64,000 nucleotides of DNA, taken from assembly GCA_036971615.1 (NCBI GenBank), contig JAYKKR010000010.1:372001-436000 (forward strand). Reading direction: 5' to 3'. Origin of the DNA: Amyloporia xantha (lineage: Eukaryota; Basidiomycota; Agaricomycetes; Polyporales; Adustoporiaceae). Below the pieces are notes generated by a model that did not search any database, had not been told where the DNA came from, and saw only the letters and a list, made by a program, of their open reading frames with translations. The translations under genes and the position numbers were made by a program. This document shows positions 34,477-46,446 of this stretch, piece after piece (positions within the stretch are counted from its first letter, which is position 1; each line of letters opens with the position of its first letter).

Positions 34477-34824
34477 ATGTCATCATCTTGTCAGCATCTC
34501 ATTGCTGCCCTCAAAGACTGTCTCCTGCACTCGGACTGCGTCGTCAAAAAGGGTTATCTCCCGTCGGAATGCTTGAAGGAGCACACTAACGAGCTGCCGG
34601 AGCAGTGCCTGGCATTGCGGCAGGCCACATTTGAGTGCAAGAGGGGCATGGTATGTCACAGATTCATACGTTTGCCCTCAAATATGTTGACATACTATAT
34701 CATCATAACCTCATAGTTGGACATGAGGAAACGCTTCCGAGGAAACAACGTGGGCCTGCCTCCTCAGGTTGCTGAACAGCGGGGCGAGGAGGCCCACTCG
34801 GCAGCAGACCAGGGACGTCAATGA
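34477..34824 (+). CDS. PET191: Cytochrome c oxidase assembly factor PET191 (COA5)
   Basis: Intermembrane-space twin-CX9C-like protein required for complex IV assembly. Two exons (34477-34650, 34717-34824) give 93 residues. Conserved cysteines are in SSCQHLIAALKDCLLHSDC, YLPSECLKE, LPEQCLALRQATFECKRGM, then DMRKRFRGN. The start lies only 77 bp from the most likely start of the divergent IBA57 gene. The tail is hydrophilic and slightly longer than yeast's. Confidence 0.93.
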
Positions 34825-35368
34825 AATTCATGGACAACTGCAATATCTTAATATTCTACGCTGGAGTCATTAAAAGCTGCCAGTCGTGGTCGAGACTAGT
34901 GGAAGAAGGGATCAAGTCAGTACGCACAGGAGCATGTATGGTCTTTCGTCCTTCTCATCATGCTAGTCTAGTGGAATGTCTCCCTGGTGCCAAGGAATGC
35001 ATGTATATAATTCAACAGCCACATCTTATCTCTACTCTTCGTGCCGTTGACGCAATTCACGGTCCATGTCTTCAACCCATCCCTCGCACATCTGGTTTTG
35101 CAATTATAGCATTCGGTTCCCGGAAGATTGTTGACCGAATGATCTCGACTGGAACACAATGAGAGACCAGCGAGCCAGCGAGCCATCATTCGACTAGTTG
35201 AATTCAATTGCCTGTTATATTGTCTCCCAAGAATGAACGGTTCCGATTATGCTATGCCCTTAAGCTATGCCTAGCGATTGTTACGCTTTCATAGTCGAAG
35301 TTCTCCAGAAGCGAAGACACCCAAATAGTAGAACATCATACTCAGCAGGATCGCTTGGCCACGCCAAT
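34825..35368. other. Convergent intergenic region PET191 / PPT2
   Basis: About 540 bp between two converging genes. No supported feature other than 3' ends. Confidence 0.4.
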
Positions 35369-35851
35369 TTAATGCTCCGACGACGGAACGGCCGCTTCCT
35401 CAATGAGAACGGTGGTAAAGATATAGTCCCCATCATGACTGACAGATGCGTGAATTTTTCCGATCGCGGAACCTAGTAGTGTCGAGGAGGGACGGAATTC
35501 CAGGGTAGGTTTGCGACCATTCTTCCCGTCTTGCAAACCATGAAAGGTAAGCTCCTTCCAGGTCGGTCGCGCGAGCGGATAGAGGGCTTTGTAGGCAGCC
35601 TCTTTCACACTAAATCTTTCAGGAAGGAACACAGTAAATTCAACGTGTGGCTTGCCCATGAATGTGACGACTCACCGGACAGCGAGGAAACGGCTGCTAC
35701 GGGCATCGTCTTTTGTTGGTATCGTTTGCCAAATCGCCAGCTCTTCGTCATTGAGTACACGCGATGCAAGACGTCTCGCAGTCCTCCTTCTGATGAGGTC
35801 TAGGATACGGGAGACATGGAGGACATCTACGCCGATTCCTATTATCCCCAT
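35369..35851 (-). CDS. PPT2: Holo-acyl carrier protein synthase (AcpS-type phosphopantetheinyl transferase), probably mitochondrial
   Basis: Transfers 4'-phosphopantetheine from CoA to mitochondrial acyl carrier protein. Two exons (35851-35676, 35615-35369) give 140 residues, the AcpS size. It has GIGVDVLHVSRI with the metal-binding Asp, RFLAVRFSVKEAAYKAL across the intron with the metal-binding Glu, and HASVSHDGDYIFTTVLIE at the end. The second, Sfp-type transferase (LYS5) lies at 48.9 kb. ELP2 starts divergently 277 bp away. Confidence 0.92.
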
Positions 35852-36127
35852 TCGCCCCCCGACTCGAGTAACGCGGTGTAAGGGAGGATGTACAGATTTC
35901 GTGTTCAGAAAGGGTCCAACGTTGGTCCAACAAAATGAAACTCGCGGGTCGCTCATTTGGGCGCTATACGACTGTGATGCGAGGGCACGTGTGGCCGATC
36001 GTCCCAGATCTGCGCAAGATCTGTGTCTGCTCTGCACATCCATTGTCTCTTGACTTTTCTCGTCAACATCGAGTCTTACCCATTTCTCGTGTTGTATGAA
36101 TACTGGAATCCCGGGCTAGTTCTATAG

Positions 36128-39100
36128 ATGTCAATGTCGTTCTACGCAACCGTCGACTATGTTTCGGCTTCTACGAATAGACATCCACATGCAGCAGATG
36201 CATCAAGTCACTCTCTAGTTGCTTTCGGCTCCTCAAAGCTTGTTGCGCTATGGAACGCCGAGGTTGCTACTTCCTTTTCTATTAAGACAGGCCACGAGAT
36301 AAATCCACCTCTGTATGCAGGACGAGTTCGATCGAGGAGTATACGAGACACTTCCCGGACATGAGGGGCTTATAACCTCCGTGCGCTTCCTTCAAGACGA
36401 TCATTTCATCAGCGCGGATGACAAGGGAGTTGTAAGATCTTGGAGAAATGATGGAACTCAGGCAAGCTCGCCCTCGTGTACCTAGAGACCAACTTCAATG
36501 ACATGGGCACTTTTAGTGGAAGTCGACTTGTATCACCAAAGCACATGAGAAGTCTGTGTCTGCAATGGCTGGAAGCTCTGAATCCATAGTAACAGCAGCC
36601 TCTGACTCTTTAGTCAAAGTCTGGAAGATTGTCCAACATGAGGGTTCAGGCATGTTCTCATATGTTCTCGACGATGGCAATGATTAACACAGGATACTGT
36701 CTAGACGAAATGCTGGAGGAGCAGACCATCCCTTTGAAGGGAAGATATGCACTTTCACTTGCACTATCCACTCTTCCGGGGGCACAAGGTAGATCCTTCC
36801 GTATTGCGAGTGTACATACTCTTATTTGTGGTCAAATTTCAGCCACTGTACTAGCGATTGGCAGCACCGATAGGAACGTCCAAATCTGGACACGTTCAGA
36901 AAACCAGGTAGTTATCTTACAGCTCAGAATCGACATAAATTGGAGCCACATCATTAAATGCTATTTTCTTAGTTCGTGTCGTCGGCAGTCTTGTCAGGTC
37001 ACGAAGACTGGATTCGCAGCCTCGCATTTCGACAACCAGGCAAGGAAGGAGACCCTCTCATATTAGCATCAGGATCACAAGATGCCACTATCCGTCTATG
37101 GAACATTGAACCTTTCACCACAAAATCCGCCGGCGATAAAGAAAACAGCATGAGCGACGATCTCCTTGACGCGTTCGAAGCGTCGCTGGCTGATCTCACC
37201 GACGCCGAAGAGGGCGGGCGACAGATCTCTCTGAAGCGCCATATCCTGACCGTCAAAAGAAGTCAAAGCAGGTAGGCCCGACCATATTCGCCCGTCACTC
37301 GCTCTCAGATGCTTTGAGTAAGTCCACAGCAGTTCTCCATCACCTTCGACGCTCTCCTAGTCGGCCACGAGGCGGGCGTCACATCGTTGTCCTGGCGTCC
37401 CCAAAACGCCCCCGACCCCACACCGACGCTATTATCCACCTCCACGGACTCCTCGCTCATTCTGTGGTCACCTTCCACGATTATCACGTCCGTGAAGGAC
37501 GGCTCCACGTCAATCTGGATCAACCGACAGCGCTTCGGCGACGTCGGAGGACAGAGGCTCGGCGGCTTCGTCGGTGGCCTGTGGACTCGCGATGGGACGG
37601 AGGCGTCTGCCTGGGGATGGAGCGGGGGGTGGCGGCGCTGGCGCTGTGGCTCAGATAGACCGAGTCTTCTACCGAGTACCTCGATTGAGACATGGACCGA
37701 GGTAGGTGCTATTAGTGGCCACAGCGCCGCGGTCAAGGGCCTCTCTTGGAGCCCGAATGGAGAGTACCTTCTTTCCGCGAGGTACGCTCACTGGTAACAG
37801 ATCACATGTCGTTGTTTAGTGGACTTATCCTTTGTAGTCTAGATCAGACAACACGCATACACGGGGCAATACAGACATCCAGCAAGGATCCCGCGCTGGC
37901 TGCAGTCTGGCATGAGCTCGGCCGTCCTCAAGTGCATGGTTACGACATCGTCGGCGTCGAGTCTCTGGGTCCTTTCCGATTCGCCAGTATCGCAGATGAA
38001 AAGGTTGCTCGTATCTTCGAGGCCCCGCGTGAGTTTATCGACGTGGTCAACAACTTGGGGGTTGCACAACTGGCTACAGAAAACGTAAGTGAGGATAGGC
38101 CTTCCTGAGCTGCCTTTAATTTTGCGCGTGTTGGATGTTAGCAGGGAGAAAGACCACGTGCAGCTACAGTCCCTCCATTGGGCTTGTCGAACAAGGCAGT
38201 AACTGAGGGTAAAGCAAGACCTATCCCATCGATTGTGATTTCGACTAATAAATCCAACACAGCGAGTTTGGATGCCATAGCCACGAGCTCTCCGTCCGAA
38301 GTAGCACGGACGAAGCGGAGACCGTTCGAAGGTGAACTGGCTGCGTTCACCCTCTGGCCTGAGGTCGAGAAGGTGTTCGGCCATGGTTACGAGGTCTGAA
38401 ACGATTCCCCAATTTGACAGAACTCATACTGATCTACGAATCAGTCCGTCAGTGTGGCCGTATCGAATTCAAAAAAGCTGATAGCCACGGCGTGCAAGGC
38501 GACAACCGCAGAGCATGCTGTTGTTCGGGTATATGATACGGAGAAGTGGCAGCCAGTCGGACAGCCCTTGTCGGGGCATACATTGACGGTCACCCGCATA
38601 GCGTTCAGCCCAGATGACCGATGTGTTTTAACCGTATCGAGAGATCGTTCGTGGCGTTTGTTTGAAAGAGATAGCAACAGTAAGTTAACTACTTGAGCTA
38701 CCAACTAGCATACTAAGTGGCTTCTGTTGATTTAGCAGATGGTTACGTGCCCGTTGCAGCTGACAGAACTCACGCTCGAATTATCTGGGATTGTGCCTGG
38801 GCTCCTGAAGGCGACTGCTTCGCCACAGCGTCGCGGGACAAAACAGTCAGGATTTCCTATGAGTCCACTTGCATACTGATCTCAAATTGTCGGTCCGCAG
38901 GTGAAAATATGGCGACCTACGGTGGATGGCAAGTCGGATAAGTGGTCAGCCGTGACTACAATCAAAACAGCGGAAGCTGCCACCGCAGTGGCCTTTGGAC
39001 CAACTGACGCTAATGACAGGTGAGGGTCGAGAGTAAGACAAGCACGTTTTCCTAATGCACGATTTTATAGGCGGTCTTTAGCCATCGGACTAGAAACTGG

Positions 39101-39359
39101 CGAAATTCTACTGTATTCCAGCACTCTGTTGAGTGTGCACGAATGGCAGCTTGATCTCGCCATTGACTCTCGGTCCGTCAAGTGTCTAAATCTCAACTCT
39201 CCTGTCCCAGCTGAACCCACCTACAGGAAGGCCCACGTAGATCACATCCATCACTTATCATATCGACCCAGCAGTAGCAAAACGACGTTGCAACTAGCTA
39301 GTTGCAGTGAAGATAATACATTGAAGATATTGACTGTCCGTACTGCGAAATCAGAATGA
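36128..39359 (+). CDS. ELP2: Elongator complex protein 2
   Basis: WD40 subunit of Elongator, which modifies wobble uridine of tRNAs. Fourteen exons (first 36128-36262, last 39071-39359) splice in one frame to about 837 residues with two WD40 propellers. Visible repeats include LPGHEGLITSVRF, ASDSLVKVWK, LSGHEDWIRSLAF, SGSQDATIRLW, LLVGHEAGVTSLSW, STDSSLILW, SGHSAAVKGLSWS, LSGHTLTVTRIAFS and WDCAWAPEGDCFATASRDKTVKIW. The FDALLVGHE segment and the acidic insertion after the first propeller are typical of ELP2. The second intron (36462-36516) is GC-AG. Two in-frame ATGs six bases apart begin the gene. Confidence 0.93.
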
Positions 39360-39594
39360 ATGATGATCACAGTATGTAGGGTAATCAAAGGTGTGCAGTA
39401 TACAGTAGAGACGCATGGGTATAGACCCAAGAACTAGTAACGAGACAATCTGGTTAGATGTGGGATAGTGAAGGGGTATGACACAGTGGAATGCACGTTG
39501 CGACTTGGCATAAATAAGCAAGCAGCATGGGCAGACGAGACAGCTGGAGCCAGGAAAGCAGTGATAGGGATACACAAACGATGATAGACCTCAA

Positions 39595-42500
39595 TTAAAC
39601 AATGTCGCGCAGACTCATGGGAACTTCAGGCTGTCAATTTGTCAGTCAGGACATTCGAATCGAGCAGGCTGAGCTACTCACGCATTTAATCCTAAAAGAC
39701 CAGCAAAATTTACCATTAGACCAAGTAAGCTGGTATGTAAGAATAGTCTTACTTGTAGAAGCACTCTATAGAGCGCAACATTTCGACATCGCCGCCCGTA
39801 GCAGTGACAAAATTGACGATTACACCCGCACGCGAATAACTTGGGGCAATGGCTGGTGCCACACTGTGGAAGAAGCGTCGATCAGTATCGATAAGACGGC
39901 TGTGATGATCTTTGACCGACCGATGAGCATATTCTTCGACTGCTTTTGGCAAATCTAATGCGCAATTATCAGAGAAGTATGTGGGGTCGCCCTCAAAAGA
40001 GCTCACCGTAGTTGATTATCAGAGGTATCTGGGACACTTCCGGTGTCTTGACCTGAACATCATAAACAACCAAGACTTTCGTCGTAGACTGTCGCATGAT
40101 GCCAGATACAGGACTACGGAATTTGTTCAACGCAGCTAGCTTAGCTCCAGCATTCATATCTCCATGCTGAAAACAGCTGTTTCAGGAACCCCTGCTGCAC
40201 AATACTCGTGACAGCCAAGTACTCACAAGGGGGACTGCTTCAAGGCCACGACTTGCTAATTTGAATACAACGGCATCCAAAGCCGTCATTCCTCCGACAT
40301 GTATAATAGCTTGAGGAACATCGAGGTCGTCAAATAGATCAGCAAGAGCATCCAATTTCCATTCCCGAGCTTGGGCCGTCTCCGCGCTGGATGCACCTCG
40401 ACCCGAGCCAATGATCCCTAAGCCACTAGCAGGTAAGGGCGCATCTGATCGACCTCCCGCAGTGAAGGCGAGATATAGGTAGAACTGCCGGAGACCTCGG
40501 GCACCTTGGCTGGTATCAGCGTGTGTCACATTACCATCACGACGCACAAGAACTCGGACAGGCTCCCGCAGCTGAATAGCTGAAGCAAGGTTCAGAACAT
40601 CTTGAGGTACGGTGTTCGAGAAGAGGGCCGTTTGCCGTTCGATTTGTTGAGAGGCTCCGCCGTTTGCCAGTTCACTGGGCGGAGAAGACCCCAGCCCGAC
40701 CCCCGAGAATCTACGAGCGGTATTTTGGAAAGGAGCTGTCAATGATGACCCATTACCAGTGTCGAACGCGGAAAAGCTAGACTGTGAAGCTGCTCCAGGA
40801 GTGGTAGCCGGTGTACCCGTTCCAAGGGGGCGGGATCGAGGAGCAGGGAGTTGTTTGATGATGTTGAAAACAAACTCGTGTAAATTACGCGCGATCAATT
40901 GGTCCACCTCGTCTAGGACGAGGAACCGGACGTCCGCACCAGACATTCCACCCGGAGAAGTGAACAGAGCATGAAGCTTCTGAGGTGTCCCACAGATGAT
41001 ATGAGGCATATTTTGCTGTAACAAGCGGAGCTCTTGATTGAGATCACTGCTAACAGACGTGGAACCGACGCCTAGAGCGGATTTGATGCCTATGGGTCCA
41101 CCTAAATCGCGAATCATCCGCTGGGCCTGCGTAGCCTGATCCACTGTCGTAGAAATCATGACTACAAATGGACCGCGAATGGGAGTTCGTGCAGTCGTGC
41201 CGGATAAAGCAATATGAATGGCTGGTATCACATAAGCCGCAATTCGCTCTTGAGTTGGTGGCGCTTGCGCTATGATATCAGCGCCTCGCAGGAGAAAGGG
41301 CAGGGCTCGCTGTTGGATCTTGTTGGGAGGCCCAACGCTGTTGTCGAAACATAGTTAGGGCTGTGAACATGCTTTCTACTCCACATACTCACCCAAACGT
41401 GTTAAGGGAACGCAATAAGTCTGGAGCTAAAGACAGCTGCTCCCACTTCGTGATAATTGGACCACCATCGCGAGACATTGACCCACTGCTCAAACTCTCT
41501 CCCTGTTAAACAATCACGATGAAGTCAGCATTGCGAAATCGCAGACCAAGGGATCAGGCTGAGACCGCCGATACCGCTTGTTCATAGAGACGCCACTCAC
41601 CCCGACAGAATCACGTCGCAGCAGCCCCTGAGACTGATCTACGCTTGTCCCGGAAGAGGGAATCCTGTCGACCCATTGGGCCCGCCGAAGGATCAGTGGT
41701 TCGCAAGGGAAGTTCAAGATTCCCTGCAGACCAAGTACGCATCGGAGGATTGGGCAAGCGCGCGTTGGGTCGCATATCCGGACGACTAGGTAATCCATGC
41801 CCTAGAACTGAACCTGTAGGCATTAAAGACTGAGGAATTGCCTGGTTGGAGCTGAGGTCCCCTTGCTGATTCCCACCGCCGAGCATGGGCGCGTTTTGCA
41901 GACCGGTGTTCACTGCCTGCATCTGCTGTGTCTGCAGCGCTAGTAATTGACCCACGGATGTAGTGAGGGTATTCAACCGGTTGGAGATCTGACTGATATC
42001 GTCGGAGGGAGCAACCTGGTTGGGCGCGATGTTTGCACTCATGGACCCTCGCGGTCCATTGGCAGAGGAGAATAGCATTTGAGATCCGTTGGTCGCCGGT
42101 GCGAAGGGGTCCTTGAACTCTGGCGGACCGTTCGCGTTTGTATTGAGTGTCCTCTCAATGAGCAGATCGACTTTCCGATGCACGTCGGCTAAGTCTCGCT
42201 GGATATCACGACTGGAGTATTCACAGCGGACGAGCCGCTCTAGGATATCATGGATAAAGGGTGAGGCTTTGAGCTGCGCATCAAAGCCTGTAGACAGGTC
42301 CGCGCTAGATGCGAAATGGCTGCCGGAGTCTAGGGAGGAAGCTGGGGAGGATGAAACGAACGGGACATGCATGAATGACGATCTAGTGTTGCCCGCGTCC
42401 AAGACAACTGGGGGTGTATTTAGGCGTTGTCCCCGTCCCAATATGTTCCCATAGAAGGCATTGCTCGACGCCAACAGGCCATTCGACGAGGTGGGTCCGG

Positions 42501-42892
42501 GCGTGTCATCGCCCTCCTGTGTGTTTTCCGTGTTTCCGGACATGCTCCTCGTAAGGTGTCTCTCGTTGGCAGAGAATGTCCTATCCGGCTCGAAATGAAT
42601 GAGAAGCCGGGGAGCGGCGGACCTCGTCACTCAACGGATTGAACGAGATCCCGGACTCGGGCTTGCGATCACGGTCATCCTGCAGTGGACTGGGGGATGA
42701 TCTGACAGAGCGATAGTCTGACGGAGAGATGGAGAGAGAGGACGCGGATGTGCTGTACTGTTGCTCCCTGTTTGTCGGCTGCCTGAAACCAAGTCCGGAG
42801 GCCCTTCCGTCGTCCTCGTTGACCCGCATTCCTCCAGGAAAGAAGGGAGTGGAGGCAGGATTCAGAGCTGGACTCCTCGTCATCGCGTCCAT
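39595..42892 (-). CDS. eIF4A-like DEAD-box protein with degraded helicase motifs and a long N-terminal extension
   Basis: The C-terminal 650 residues follow the DEAD-box layout but all active motifs are altered. The Q-motif is kept (PNKIQQRALPFL), while motif I is AQAPPTQER with no GKT, motif II DEVD, motif III SNT, and motif VI HRVAPAIAPSYSRAG instead of HRIGRGGR. The end, FYKIKCPEVPMSLRDIV, resembles eIF4A. Exons here are 41337-40227, 40166-40007, 39954-39921, 39863-39753, a 10-nt exon 39691-39682, and 39630-39595. The N-terminus is disordered with a coiled coil near YSSRDIQRDLADVHRKVD. Two frame changes in the N-terminal part (near the C run 41649-41651 and the G run 42609-42612) make its joining less certain. 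Confidence 0.72.
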
Positions 42893-43412
42893 GGCGGTGA
42901 GCAGTAACCTTGCTGCTAACAACGATCAAACGAGACGGTCCACGCTGTCCAGAACATATGAGCCACTGCAAAATAGCCGACTCAACGAGGCTGGGCAAAG
43001 CAACCGACCTGTAACGCCTTGAGACCCTACCGGGAGAAGGCCATTCGGCCAGCTACGTGTGAGTAGACGTGGAAGGAAAAGATGAAAGACCGAATCAGCC
43101 CACAGATGGAGCTGGTCGGATGCGACTGGACGAAGCCACCAGTTGTTCGTCGCAAGTCGCTACAGCCACTTTTGATTGGCGGTTCGTGGCTTACGAAGCA
43201 CTCTCAGCGACATATCATGATATTCCCAACTGCATTGTTCGTCATCTATATACACCTCAACGTGTAGACAAAATACATGGAGCTACAGCATACAGCAAGA
43301 TATACCGATCGATAACCTCAAAAAGAGCGTGGTCCATCCCCGGTCAGGACGTATGATATTATGGTAAAGATCGTGCGCGAAGAGAGATAAAATGAAATAT
43401 CACGAGGAAATA
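42893..43412. other. Intergenic region RRM protein / eIF4A-like gene
   Basis: About 520 bp: promoter side of the eIF4A-like gene and the 3' end of the RRM gene, both minus strand. No supported feature. Confidence 0.4.
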
Positions 43413-44483
43413 TTATATCACGGTTTGCGCAAATGACACGCCCATCACCTTGCGTCTAGCAAGAGACGGTGGCTCTGTATCTTCCTCATCTATGGGCGTA
43501 AGGGACACACCGGCGAAGTGTTGCTTGTGCCTTGAAGGTCCAGCTTCAGGTTGCGATGGACCGCGCGGGTTGTGAATAACTTGAGTGCCGTCGGTGGTGA
43601 ACCGTCTGTTGCAGCAGGTAATCAGATATGAACATCCCGAGAGGAACTGAACATACTTGAGCGCTTTAAATTTCCCTAGCAAGTCAAACTTTGACTTCGG
43701 ACGGCCACCTCTTCTGGTCATGTGTTGCCTGACGACATCCGTTATCTCAGGCAGGTCGGCAGCACTCAGGCAGACCTAGACGACGAGATGGCGTCAATAC
43801 AGAGACTTCAGCGCGTTAAAAGTGGCATTGACAAACCAATAGCTTGACACCGTTCACGATACGACCGTTTAGAGCGAGTGCGCGTCTGGCAGAGGAAACG
43901 TCAGTGAACTCGACAGATGCATACCGCCTGTCATTGGCCCCTCGAGCAACACCCGTTACAAGCGGGACACCCTGGCTAGCTCGGATTTGAATGCGAGTAA
44001 TGCGCCCACACTGCTTGAACGTCTTCTGCAAGACTTCTTGAGTGATGTTTTGATTCAGCTATCAAGCCGAAGTTAGCACCTGAAGCCCCTCTAAAATGAT
44101 GGCCTACCGACATTTCCGACGAAGACATAAGACCATTCCACCCTCATGAGATTGATGTTCATTCGAACACGCTCTTGTTTGGCATTCATCCTGAGCTTCT
44201 CCTTCTGACCGATGCTCATGGACCCAGGCGTCTTCTCTCTGCCTTTCCCTTTGTCCTTGGCTTTCCCCTTCCGGTCGAGCCGCCGTGAGGTCAGCCTGGA
44301 GGGGCCAGCAGCGCCAGGAGCGGGCTGATCCGGGCGAAGAGTCATGCTAGCTAGACGCTGAGAGAAAACACGGTCAGAGTGAAATGTGGGATAGCGAATA
44401 CGGATACTTACTTGAGAGACCTGGTCACGGGAATCAGATCCAAGAGCCTCTGATGAGGACCTGGGGCACCGAAAGCGTGTCAT
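43413..44483 (-). CDS. RNA-binding protein with one RRM
   Basis: Five exons (44483-44412, 44357-44112, 44058-43837, 43775-43657, 43605-43413) give 283 residues. A basic N-terminus (RKGKAKDKGKGREK) and a charged helix (KEKLRMNAKQERVRMNINLMRVE) precede one RRM. RNP2 is YVFVGNL, assembled across an intron, and RNP1 is RRYASVEF. A hydrophilic C-terminus follows with HMTRRGGRPKSKFDLLGKFKA. The layout recalls nuclear poly(A)- or rRNA-binding single-RRM proteins, but I cannot name an orthologue. FMC1 is divergent from it. Confidence 0.8.
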
Positions 44484-44856
44484 AGCGACTACAAGTATCT
44501 ATGGACGAAGAGCTTGATGGTCTGTTGAGGGTGTTGAGGAAATCTTGCAGTCTTGCGAACTTACGGAGGACGACTTGAGGAATCCTTGAGGGCTGCTGCT
44601 GGGCTCGATTTGATGTCGTATCTCAGGGCTGGGGGTCTCTTTATGTACCCTCCGCTTGCGGCCAGCCGTAGCCTTTGTTTAGATGCATTGACCCTAGAAC
44701 TGAAGCGTGCCCAAGCTGAAGGTCCAAGGTGTAGCAACACCCAGTCAAAGCGGATCTGATTTGGTGGATCTCTTGTTGTGACCTCGCACGTGATGGCTTT
44801 GCTTGACGACCAGTGGCGATTAGCGATCCTCGGAAATTCGAAGGACTGCCGCTAAC
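44484..44856. other. Divergent intergenic region RRM protein / FMC1
   Basis: 373 bp between two divergent starts, so it should hold both promoters. No other feature seen. Confidence 0.45.
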
Positions 44857-45284
44857 ATGGATGCTAGGGTCTACCGCACAGTGGTGCGGGAGGTGAACAG
44901 AGCGGTTCGTCAAATGTCCCATTGTAACAGATCCAGTTATACTGACTTTACCAATGCAGTCAATTTTGCCTCGAGTGACCAGAACCCCAACACTGGCCAC
45001 TAATTTCCGTCTCATCTTCGAGCAAGGTGGCCGCGAGCGGCCAGAGCACTTTGCCCATGACATGGAAAACGCTATGACCTTCATGCGTTCGCAAAGACTG
45101 CACAAGGTAAGCTTTCTATCTGGGACATGCCTCGTTTTCGGCACATCTTCATGTCGATCTGTAGATTTTGCTGGATCGCTACAACCCGCTGCATGATCTC
45201 ACATCAGAGCAGAGAATCCATGCCACCGCACGCCGAGTTGGACTGGACATGCCCATACGGGCCAACGAGGATGAAGAAAAGTGA
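44857..45284 (+). CDS. FMC1: ATP synthase assembly factor FMC1 (LYR-like)
   Basis: Mitochondrial matrix protein helping F1 assembly. Three exons (44857-44904, 44960-45106, 45165-45284) give 104 residues. After an RVYRTVVREVNRA-type start come FRLIFEQGG, a helix DMENAMTFMRSQRLHKILLDRYNP and the conserved end LTSEQRIHATARRVGLDMP. Length and motif order fit the family. No transit peptide is obvious, as in several family members. Confidence 0.87.
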
Positions 45285-45831
45285 TCACTATGGCCTTCCC
45301 TGTGCATCGGGAGACTCGAAGACCTTGCGCCTACCAGAGTTCGGCAGGAGGGTGCCCAGATGTCGATTCACGATGGCATCAGGATATGCATATCTCGAAC
45401 TGTCACAGTTCCACCGTTCCTGACATGAACGTCAAGCACCTTCGCTAAATTTGCTATGCTGTTCACACATGCTGAGTGACCGTCGCTGCTTGGGCAATGA
45501 GCCAAAGCGGTGAAGGGCTTTTGTAAAAGTCGTCAAAGCTGTCTAGCAGCTTATGGTGGATCTCTTTATGTGTCATGCTTCGGCTGATTGCGCAGTACGA
45601 GACTACTATAGGGTATCCGTCGTTCGATTATCGGTGATGCTTCATTGGATCCTTATAATTCGTAACAGATACAATGCATACTTCGGGGATAGGGAATCAT
45701 AGCTGGAAGCGAAACTATCTTGTCCAACTAAACGACAAATTGCGAGATGATATACAGAGCGCGGTTGTGACATTTTGACAAGAAGGATTTTTAGTCTTGT
45801 GGTGCCTCCCTGTGTTGACAAGTCTCGTCAG
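45285..45831. other. Convergent intergenic region FMC1 / SmF
   Basis: About 550 bp between converging genes. A last SmF exon might extend into its right end, since the SmF C-terminus is unresolved. No other feature. Confidence 0.4.
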
Positions 45832-46273
45832 TCAGGCGTATAGGATGGATGGGTGAATAGGACTTATAATATACAGAACGTTGTTACACCTAAGGGAAAC
45901 TTGGCATCAGTACAGCATTGCTCAAAAAATGGAATAATTATAGTACGCACCGAATGAACACCTCGCCTAGTGCCCCATTCGACTTGCCATCCTGGAACTC
46001 CTCTGTGTTGGCAAGCTGGGATTTTCATCAAGAAAATCAGTCAATAGGATAAAAACTAGGAATAAAATGCACGCACCTGGAGGTTCATATACCCATCCGT
46101 GCTCACAAGAAAACCCTTATACTCGAGTCCCCATTTTAGCCGTACATACACCGGCTTTGCCCGTCAGCTCCTGAATGAACGGTTTGGGGTTTGACTGGGT
46201 TGACCTGCTCCATAATAGAAAGAATGAGCTCTCCAGACCATTTTTTCCTGTTTCTGAGACGCACCGCCGACAT
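45832..46273 (-). CDS. SMX3: Small nuclear ribonucleoprotein SmF
   Basis: Member of the heteroheptameric Sm ring on U1, U2, U4 and U5 snRNAs. Exons 46273-46265 (three codons), 46194-46077, 46015-45951 and 45889-45832. The Sm1 motif reads [12 protein letters not shown] then [23 protein letters not shown]; Sm2 reads [13 protein letters not shown]. One base too many in the T run 46156-46158 (plus strand) breaks the frame between LTGK and VYVRL. After NNVLYI the sequence runs into a short non-conserved tail, so a final splice may be missed. NC2-beta starts divergently 173 bp away. Confidence 0.85.
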
Positions 46274-46446
46274 GGTTGTGATCAAGTAAACACGTGCGGA
46301 CTTCGAAAGTCTTCCCGTGGATGGGCCTCTGAGCTATAATAAAGCTTTCTCCCCCGCGCTGGGGGTCATCCTCAGTGCCTCAAGTCCTCCACTCCTTCTC
46401 TGCTCATTATCATCACTCAACAGCCTCTGGTTCACGCTGACTATCT

